A stretch of 64,000 nt of DNA from CAIWHR01 sp039915505 (GTDB taxonomy: Bacteria; Pseudomonadota; Gammaproteobacteria; Burkholderiales; Casimicrobiaceae). Made by a program: the position numbers and the translations under genes. Every line of letters begins with the position of its first letter. Positions within the stretch are counted from its first letter, which is position 1. Location of the stretch: the NCBI GenBank assembly GCA_039915505.1, contig JBDSND010000081.1, positions 12,850 through 76,849 of the forward strand, in the 5' to 3' direction. Of this stretch, positions 58,436 through 64,000 are shown piece by piece. The notes beneath the pieces are model-generated. The model made no database searches and was not told the origin of the DNA. It saw only the letters and a program-made list of their open reading frames with translations.

Positions 58436-60325
58436 ATGCCCACCCTGCAAGCCCCCCGCCGCCGCCCCGGCTGCCGTGCGTCGTCGCGTACCCTCGTGCT
58501 GTCGATCGGCATCGGCGTTGCTGCCGTAGCGGTCGCCCAACCAGTGCCCTATCGTCCGGGCCTCGTGCCGCCGGTCGTAGTGACCGCGACAAGGTTTCCG
58601 GTGGCCATCGACGATGCGCTCGCCGATGTCACGGTCATCGAACACGACGTCATCGTGCGCGCCGGCCCGGGCGGTCTCGCGGCGCTGCTCCAGCGGCAAC
58701 CAGGTGTGGAGATCACCCGTAACGGCGGTCCGGCTTCGGTGTCCGGCCTTTTCATCCGCGGCACCAATCGCGGCCAGGCCGTGGTGCTGATCGACGGCGT
58801 GCGGGTCGGGTCGGCCAGCACCGGTGCGGCCACGCTCGAAGTGATCCCGCTCGAGGATATCGATCGGATCGAGATCCTGCGCGGGCCGGCGTCCGGCCTC
58901 TACGGCGCCGACGCGCTGGGCGGGGTCGTGCAGATCTTCACCCGGCATGCGACCGGCGGCACCACCGCCAGCGTGCGCGCGGGCTACGGCAGTGACAACA
59001 CGCGTGAGGGCGGCGCAAGCGCGAGCGCGGCCACCGGTGGCCTGCGCTTCGGGGTCTCGGCTTCGCATCGCGCCAGCCGCGGCTTCAATGCCGTCACCGA
59101 CCCTGCCGATTTCAATTTCAACCCCGATCGCGACGGCTACCGCGGCGACAGTGGCGCCGCGAACCTCGCCTGGACGTGGCGGCCGGGACACGCGCTCGCG
59201 GCGAGCTGGATGCGTAGTCGCATCAATGCGGGGTTCGACGGTGGCCCGGACCACGACGACCGTACCGTCACGGTCGTCGAGACCGCGCAGATCGAAAGTC
59301 GCGATCGGCTCCGGACCCGATGGCTGTCGCACCTGCGCATCGCCGAGAGCACCGACGATAGCGTCTCAAAGACCGGGTTCGGCGATTTTCCCTTCCGCAC
59401 CCGCATGCGGCAGTACGCCTGGCAGAACGATCTCACCCTGCCGGCAGGGACGCTCATCCTGGGTGTCGAGCGGCGCGAGGAGCGCATCAGCACCGACGCC
59501 GCCTTCGCGGTCACCGCCCGCGACACCGACGCGGCGCTCGCCCTGTACCAGTGGCGCGGCGGTGCGCATGCGTTCGAGGCCAACGTGCGTCGGGACGACG
59601 CCGGCAGCTTCGGGGCAAGGACCACCGGTGGGGCGCGCTATGGCTACCAATGGTCGCCCGCGTGGCAGGCGAGCGTCGCCGCCGGGACCGCGTTTCGGGT
59701 GCCCTCGTTCAACGACCTGTACTACCCGGGGTTTTCCAATCCGGCGTTAAGACCGGAAACCGCGGAGAACATCGAGACCGGGCTCACCGTTCGCGGCCGT
59801 AGCGAGATTGCCGGGCAGGAAACCGCCTGGCGTGCCGGTGCCGTGGCTTATCGGAACCGGGTCAGGGATCTCATCGTGTTCGTGTGCGACGTCGCGTTCG
59901 ACTGTGCACCCCAGAACGTCGACCGGGCAATCCTCACCGGCCTTACCCTGACCCTCGACGTGACCCGCGGACCCACCACGGTCGCGGCCTCGCTCGACCT
60001 GCAGGATCCACGCGACGCGCGCACTCACCACCTGTTGCCGCGCCGTGCCCGGCAGCACGGTGCGCTGTCGATCTTGCATCGCGTGGGGCCCGTCACCCTG
60101 GGAGCCGAGATCGTCGCCGCGGCGCGCCGCTTCGAGGATCCCGCCAACCGGCGGCCGCTCGCGGGCTACGGCATCCTTAATCTCACCGCCGAGTGGGTAG
60201 TCGCCCCCGGATGGTCCTTGCTGCTGCGCGGCGACAACGTCCTCGATCGGGACTACGAGCTCGCCGCGAACTATGCCAACGGTGGAGCACGTGTGTTTGC
60301 GGCGCTGCGCTGGCAGGCTCCCTGA
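58436..60325 (+). CDS. btuB: TonB-dependent cobalamin receptor BtuB
   Basis: A 629-residue outer-membrane receptor. A signal peptide ends near VAVAQP. The TonB box is VVVTATRFP. The plug domain (VTVIEHDVIVRAGPGGLAAL, GLFIRGTNRGQAVVLIDGVR, IEILRGPASGLYGADALGGV) is followed by a 22-strand-type barrel with the late signature FRVPSFNDLYYPGFSNPALR, PETAENIETG. The C-terminal strand ends in ARVFAALRWQAP. The start behind GGAG at 58436 lies after the riboswitch; the frame is open through the riboswitch but is not coding there. Confidence 0.94.
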   Translation: MPTLQAPRRRPGCRASSRTLVLSIGIGVAAVAVAQPVPYRPGLVPPVVVTATRFPVAIDDALADVTVIEHDVIVRAGPGGLAALLQRQPGVEITRNGGPASVSGLFIRGTNRGQAVVLIDGVRVGSASTGAATLEVIPLEDIDRIEILRGPASGLYGADALGGVVQIFTRHATGGTTASVRAGYGSDNTREGGASASAATGGLRFGVSASHRASRGFNAVTDPADFNFNPDRDGYRGDSGAANLAWTWRPGHALAASWMRSRINAGFDGGPDHDDRTVTVVETAQIESRDRLRTRWLSHLRIAESTDDSVSKTGFGDFPFRTRMRQYAWQNDLTLPAGTLILGVERREERISTDAAFAVTARDTDAALALYQWRGGAHAFEANVRRDDAGSFGARTTGGARYGYQWSPAWQASVAAGTAFRVPSFNDLYYPGFSNPALRPETAENIETGLTVRGRSEIAGQETAWRAGAVAYRNRVRDLIVFVCDVAFDCAPQNVDRAILTGLTLTLDVTRGPTTVAASLDLQDPRDARTHHLLPRRARQHGALSILHRVGPVTLGAEIVAAARRFEDPANRRPLAGYGILNLTAEWVVAPGWSLLLRGDNVLDRDYELAANYANGGARVFAALRWQAP

Positions 60326-60347
60326 TCGCCGCCGTGCGCACGTCGCC

Positions 60348-61259
60348 ATGAAGCTGTCGACCTGGGTCCGGCCGTTGGCGCTGCTCGCCTGGCTGTTGCC
60401 GGGTGGCGCGTGCGCCGCGGGTGTCGCGGCGACCGATGACGTGGGGGCACGGGTGAGCCTGCCCGCGCCTGCCCGCCGCATCGTCAGCCTCGCGCCGAGC
60501 GCGACCGAGATCGTGTATGCCGCGGGTGCGGGCGCGGCGCTGGTGGGCGTCGTGTCGAGCTCGGATTTTCCGCCGGCCGCGCGCAGCGTGACGCGGGTCG
60601 GCGATGCGCATGGTCTCGACCTCGAACGCATCGTCGCCCTGGCGCCGGACCTCATCGTCACTTGGCCCTATACCGTGCCGGCACAACTCGCGCGGCTGCG
60701 CGAGCGTGGCATCGCCATCTTCATGGTCGATCCGCGCGATGTGGACGGCATCGCCGGTGCCGTGGCGCAGGTGGGCGTACTGGCCGGCACCCGGCCGGTA
60801 GCCGACGCCGCGGCGCGGGATCTGCGCGCGCGCTATGCAGGGCTGACGGCGCACTATCGCGACCGGCCGTCGATCGCAGTGTTCTACGAAGTGTGGGGCG
60901 CGCCGGTCGTCACCCTCGGCGGCACGCATCTCGTCACCCGTGCACTCGAGGCATGTGGGGGGCGCAACGTGTTCGCGGACGCGGATGGCCCGGCCCCCAA
61001 CGTCGGCGTCGAAGCGGTGCTCGTCGCCAGGCCCGAGGTCATCATCGCCGGCGTGGCCGGCGCTGTCCGGCCGGCGTGGCTCGACGACTGGCGCCGCTGG
61101 CCGATGCTGCCGGCGGTGGCCTATGGCAATCTGCTTGCGGTGAACGCGGACTGGCTGCATCGCCCCGGTCCACGGTTCGTCGATGGCGTCGCCGAGCTGT
61201 GCCGCACGCTCGACGAGGCGCGGCGACGCCGTGGGCAGCACGGTGCTGGGCAGCCGTAG
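60348..61259 (+). CDS. btuF: Periplasmic cobalamin-binding protein BtuF
   Basis: A 303-residue substrate-binding protein of the TroA/BtuF fold: signal peptide ending CAAG, RIVSLAPSATEIVYAAGAGA, ERIVALAPDLIVTWPYTVPA, EVWGAPVVTLGGTHLVTRAL, EACGGRNVFAD. It delivers B12 from BtuB to the BtuCD transporter. It lacks a lipobox, so it is soluble. It starts 22 bases after btuB and shares the riboswitch-controlled transcript. Confidence 0.92.
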   Translation: MKLSTWVRPLALLAWLLPGGACAAGVAATDDVGARVSLPAPARRIVSLAPSATEIVYAAGAGAALVGVVSSSDFPPAARSVTRVGDAHGLDLERIVALAPDLIVTWPYTVPAQLARLRERGIAIFMVDPRDVDGIAGAVAQVGVLAGTRPVADAAARDLRARYAGLTAHYRDRPSIAVFYEVWGAPVVTLGGTHLVTRALEACGGRNVFADADGPAPNVGVEAVLVARPEVIIAGVAGAVRPAWLDDWRRWPMLPAVAYGNLLAVNADWLHRPGPRFVDGVAELCRTLDEARRRRGQHGAGQP

Positions 61260-61305
61260 CGCAGCGGGGAGCGGGGCGGTGGGGAAGGATCGCCGTGGGG
61301 ACGGC

Positions 61306-62097
61306 TCAACCGCCATCCGGACCACCCGGCCGCGCTGGAAGCAACGTGCGCAGCCCGTGCTGCTCGAGCGGCAGCAAGCGATGATCGAACAATCGCGACA
61401 GCACACTCGACGTCAGCACCGCGTCCGCCGGTCCGGCAAGGCCGCGGCCATCGCCCAGCGCGACCGCGCGGTCGGCGAAGCGCAGTGCGAGATGCAGGTC
61501 GTGCAGCACCACCACCAGGGCCTTGCCGTCGGCGCGGCACCAGCGCGTGAGGTCGTCGAGCACGGCGACCTGGTGCTTGAGATCGAGGTGCGCAGTCGGC
61601 TCGTCCAGCAGCAGCACGTCCGGATCCTGGGCAATCACCGCCGCAATCGCGACGCGGCGTCGCTCGCCGCCCGACAGGGTCGCCACCTCGCGATCCTCGA
61701 AGCCGGCGAGGTCGACCCGCGCGAGGGCATCGCGGGCGATCGCCACGTCGTCGCTGGATTCCCATTGCCACCGTGCGACGTGCGGGTGGCGACCCGCCAG
61801 GACCGTTTCGAGCACCGAGGCGGGGAACGCGTCGTAGTCGACCTGCGCAAGCCAGCCGCGTCGACGTGCGCGACTGCGGTTGGAAAGGGTCTCGAGTCGT
61901 ACGCCGTCATAGGTGACAAGCCCATGGTCCGGCTGCACGAGTCCGGCGAGGGCGGCGAGCAGCGTGGTCTTGCCGGCGCCGTTCGGGCCCACGATCACCC
62001 AACACTCACCCGCCTCAACGGCCAGGTCGAGGTCGCGCCAGAGCGTCCGTCCCGCCACCGCGGTCGCGAGTCCCTTGGCGGCGACGCGCGTGGTCAC
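61306..62097 (-). CDS. btuD: Cobalamin ABC transporter ATP-binding protein BtuD
   Basis: A 263-residue ABC ATPase: Walker A GPNGAGKTT, Q-loop in RGWLAQVDYDAF, signature LSGGERRR, Walker B DVLLLDEPTAHLDLKHQ, H-loop VLHDLHLALRFAD. It starts at a GTG overlapping the btuC stop (GTGA). A longer frame open to 62943 is only the other frame of btuC. It is convergent with btuF, 46 bases apart. Confidence 0.92.
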   Translation of the reverse strand: MTTRVAAKGLATAVAGRTLWRDLDLAVEAGECWVIVGPNGAGKTTLLAALAGLVQPDHGLVTYDGVRLETLSNRSRARRRGWLAQVDYDAFPASVLETVLAGRHPHVARWQWESSDDVAIARDALARVDLAGFEDREVATLSGGERRRVAIAAVIAQDPDVLLLDEPTAHLDLKHQVAVLDDLTRWCRADGKALVVVLHDLHLALRFADRAVALGDGRGLAGPADAVLTSSVLSRLFDHRLLPLEQHGLRTLLPARPGGPDGG

Positions 62098-63071
62098 TGC
62101 CGGCGTAGCAGCCACAGGAAGACCGGTACGCCGAGCATCGCGGTCACAGCGCCTACGGGGAGCTGCACCGGCGCCACCACCGTGCGGGCAGCGGTGTCCG
62201 CCAGCACCAGGAGCGCACCACCGGCCAGCGCAGCAGCCGGGAGCAGCAGCCGCTGGTCGTTGCCCAGGACGAGGCGCAGCGCGTGCGGCACTACTAGGCC
62301 GACGAAGCCAACGCTCCCGGCGGTGGTCACCGCCGCTGCAGTCGCAAGGGCGGCGAGGAGGTGCAGCCCCAGGACCAACGGCTCGACCGGCACGCCGAGG
62401 CTTGCCGCGACGGTCTTGCCCCGCACCAGCACGTTGAGGTCGCGGGCGAAAGGCGCGCTCGCGATGAGCACACCGGCCAGCACCACGAGCGCAGGGCCGG
62501 GCGCGCCCGCCGCCGAGAGATCGCCGATCAGCCAGAACAGCATGCCGCGGAGCTGCACCTCCGGCGCCAGGGACAGCATGAGCGCAATGAGCGCGCCCCA
62601 ACCGGCAGCGACAACCACCCCGGTCAGCAACAGCCGCGTTGCGCTGAACGTGCTGTCTCGGCTCCGCGCGAGGCCGAACACCAGGACCGAAGCGACCAAG
62701 GCGCCGCCGAGCGCCGCCGGGCTGACCAACCCGGCGTGTCCCAGGGCGATGGCGCCAAGCGCCCCGACCGCGGCGCCACCGGAGAGTCCCAGCACGTAAG
62801 GGTCGGCGAGCGGGTTGCGCAGGAGCACCTGCATGAACACGCCGGCTACCGCCAGAAGTCCGCCCGTCGCGAACGCGGCCAGGGCCCGCGGCATGCGCAG
62901 ATCGCGCACGATGGCGGCATCGGCATCGGCGCCCGGGTGCCACAACGCCTCGAGCACCCGCGCCGGCGACATCTGCACACTGCCGATCGAAAGCGCCAGC
63001 GCGAGCGCGAGCAGGGCGCCGACGCCAAGGACGGCAAGGAGGATCACGACCGAACGGGGCGAGCGCAGCAT
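62094..63071 (-). CDS. btuC: Cobalamin ABC transporter permease BtuC (FecCD family)
   Basis: A 325-residue permease with about ten transmembrane segments. Family motifs: RDLRMPRALAAFATGGLLAV, AGVFMQVLLRNPLADPYVLG, SGGAAVGALGAIALG, AGSVGFVGLVVPHALRLVLG, and ADTAARTVVAPVQLPVGAVT. Assigned to cobalamin because of the adjacent btuB-btuF; an iron-siderophore role is the usual alternative for the family. The ATG at 63071 gives a normal N-terminus. Confidence 0.92.
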   Translation of the reverse strand: MLRSPRSVVILLAVLGVGALLALALALSIGSVQMSPARVLEALWHPGADADAAIVRDLRMPRALAAFATGGLLAVAGVFMQVLLRNPLADPYVLGLSGGAAVGALGAIALGHAGLVSPAALGGALVASVLVFGLARSRDSTFSATRLLLTGVVVAAGWGALIALMLSLAPEVQLRGMLFWLIGDLSAAGAPGPALVVLAGVLIASAPFARDLNVLVRGKTVAASLGVPVEPLVLGLHLLAALATAAAVTTAGSVGFVGLVVPHALRLVLGNDQRLLLPAAALAGGALLVLADTAARTVVAPVQLPVGAVTAMLGVPVFLWLLRRQ

Positions 63072-63198
63072 GGGACGCCAGGGAGGATATGAAGCTTGCG
63101 CAGCGATGTTGCGCACAGCGTCGGGTGCTGGTGGTCGCGCGCCGCGTTGCGATAGGCGCGCACCGCGCTGGCCGGAACGGGCTCGGCGGGTCGATGTC

Positions 63199-63204
63199 AT
63201 TATA
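63199..63204 (-). promoter_or_regulatory. Candidate -10 element of the btuC-btuD operon
   Basis: A perfect TATAAT on the minus strand, about 130 bases before the btuC ATG, without a good -35. No cobalamin riboswitch elements (B12 box or GGTGAAACGGGAA) are present between it and btuC. Confidence 0.35.
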
Positions 63205-63326
63205 GGGGCCGCGTAGGTATCACGTTGGCCGGAGGCTCGAACGGCCATAGCTGCGGCGGCAAGGTCGCACTGCCCGGCGAGGGCCGGTCGCGACCGAGGG
63301 ATGTACGAGGGGGACGGAGCGAGGGC

Positions 63327-63920
63327 ATGAGCAAGGCATTCACGCGCGAGAGCGATGCGCCGGAAGACGACGACGACGTCGATCCCGGGTCGCCGTTGCC
63401 CGACGGTGCGCGCAACTACATGACACCCGGCACCTTCGCGCGCATGAAGACGGAGCTCGAGCGCCTGGTGCAGAAGGATCGGCCGGCGCTGGTCGCGACC
63501 ATTGCCTGGGCGGCCTCGAATGGCGACCGTTCGGAGAATGCCGACTATATCTATGGCAAGCGGCGGTTGCGCGAGATCGATCGGCGCATCCGCTTTCTGA
63601 TCCTTCGTCTCGACGTGGCTGAGGTCGTCGACCCCGCGGCGCGCGGCGAAGCCGAGGACGCCGACCGCGTGTTCTTCGGCGCCACGGTCACCATTGCCGA
63701 CGCCCGCGGCACCGAGCGTACGCTCAGTATCGTTGGGGTCGACGAGATCGACACCGGACGCGGCTACATCAGCTGGATTTCGCCGATGGCGCGGGCGTTG
63801 CACAAGGCGCGGGAAGGCGATGCGGTCGTCTTGCGCACCCCCGGTGGGGTCGAGGAACTGGAGGTGGTGGCGATCCGTTACGTGGCACTCGACATCGCCG
63901 AGGACACCGGCAGTGGTTGA
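63327..63920 (+). CDS. greB: Transcription elongation factor GreB
   Basis: A 197-residue Gre factor. It starts MSKAFTRESD as GreB does, and has YMTPGTFARMKTELERLVQK. The coiled-coil tip carries the catalytic acidic residues in ASNGDRSENADYIYGKRRLR, and the GreB-specific RIRFLILRLDVAEVVDP follows. The C-terminal domain ends with ISPMARALHKAREGDAVVL. It enters the RNA polymerase secondary channel and stimulates cleavage of backtracked RNA. The acidic segment after the N-terminus (PEDDDDVDPG) is typical. Confidence 0.96.
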   Translation: MSKAFTRESDAPEDDDDVDPGSPLPDGARNYMTPGTFARMKTELERLVQKDRPALVATIAWAASNGDRSENADYIYGKRRLREIDRRIRFLILRLDVAEVVDPAARGEAEDADRVFFGATVTIADARGTERTLSIVGVDEIDTGRGYISWISPMARALHKAREGDAVVLRTPGGVEELEVVAIRYVALDIAEDTGSG

Positions 63921-63952
63921 CTGGGCCACGAGCCTCCACCTATAGTCACCCG

Positions 63953-64000
63953 ATGGCTTCCCTTTTCTCCGACGACACCGCCGGCTCGCATCCCGATCTC
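63953..64000 (+). CDS. N-terminus of an unidentified gene, cut by the window end
   Basis: Sixteen codons, MASLFSDDTAGSHPDL, from an ATG 32 bases after greB on the same strand. Too short to name. Confidence 0.4.
   Translation, partial: MASLFSDDTAGSHPDL

Noticed and set aside
62098..62943. N-terminal extension of BtuD giving a 545-residue protein
   Set aside because: The extra part is an out-of-frame reading of btuC; the ABC domain begins at the GTG overlapping the btuC stop.
63072..63326. Second cobalamin riboswitch upstream of btuC
   Set aside because: No B12 box or GGTGAAACGGGAA-like segment on the minus strand.
63072..63929. N-terminal extension of BtuC over greB
   Set aside because: It runs antisense through greB; the normal permease N-terminus begins at 63071.

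Overview
The window is chromosomal DNA of a high-GC betaproteobacterium; I cannot place it in a genus. Three gene orders point there: glyQ-glyS-gmhB-plsC-metallopeptidase, miaB-phoH-ybeY-corC-lnt, and cyaY divergent from lptM-lysA. Betaproteobacterial-type small families (an FFLEELY-motif protein, a PHA-system protein) and a PsrA-like regulator of fatty-acid oxidation agree. The organism appears to grow aerobically on fatty acids, to make lysine through diaminopimelate, and to import cobalamin.

Layout. 1-3191 (minus): an ECF sigma factor, a zinc-finger anti-sigma protein, thiS, thiG, a secreted protein and trmB, arranged as one tight operon. 3.7-15.9 kb is an accessory stress region. It holds a shortened Ku-like protein, a CHASE3 histidine kinase, a sigma54 activator without a receiver domain, a LuxR/NarL response regulator and an orphan receiver. 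These are followed by small envelope or stress genes: DUF883/YqjD, YqjE, a YqjK-like protein, a ferritin-like protein, two lipoproteins, CsbD and several tiny membrane proteins. Four sequences with correct sigma54 -24/-12 spacing lie in front of these small genes. I read this as a local sigma54 stress regulon run by the neighbouring activator, and it is the most interesting part of the window.

16-20 kb: a tRNA-Met, a TSUP-family exporter, a MerR-type regulator with the residues of the CarH/LitR B12 photoreceptors, an alpha/beta hydrolase, an FFLEELY protein and a PHA-system protein. 20.3-34.9 kb is a fatty-acid oxidation locus: a PsrA-like TetR regulator with a perfect palindromic operator, fadE, thiolase, fadJ-like, fadD, thioesterase, fadL, a fadB-like enzyme with reversed domain order, and a second thiolase. 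35-37.6 kb carries small conserved genes of unknown function.

37.6-41.5 kb: rnhA and a YafS-like methyltransferase divergent from gloB, then an MltD-type lytic transglycosylase ending at a bidirectional terminator. 41.5-43.9 kb: an AlgP/histone-H1-like repeat protein, then lysA (with an unusual repeat insertion) and lptM, divergent from cyaY. 44.3-57.9 kb (minus): the metallopeptidase-plsC-gmhB-glyS-glyQ block, the lnt-corC-ybeY-phoH block, a large zinc metalloprotease lipoprotein, and miaB. 58-63 kb: a cobalamin riboswitch leading into btuB and btuF, facing a convergent btuC-btuD operon. The window closes with greB and the first codons of another gene.

All calls come from reading the sequence and recalling family features. 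No database search or folding program was run.
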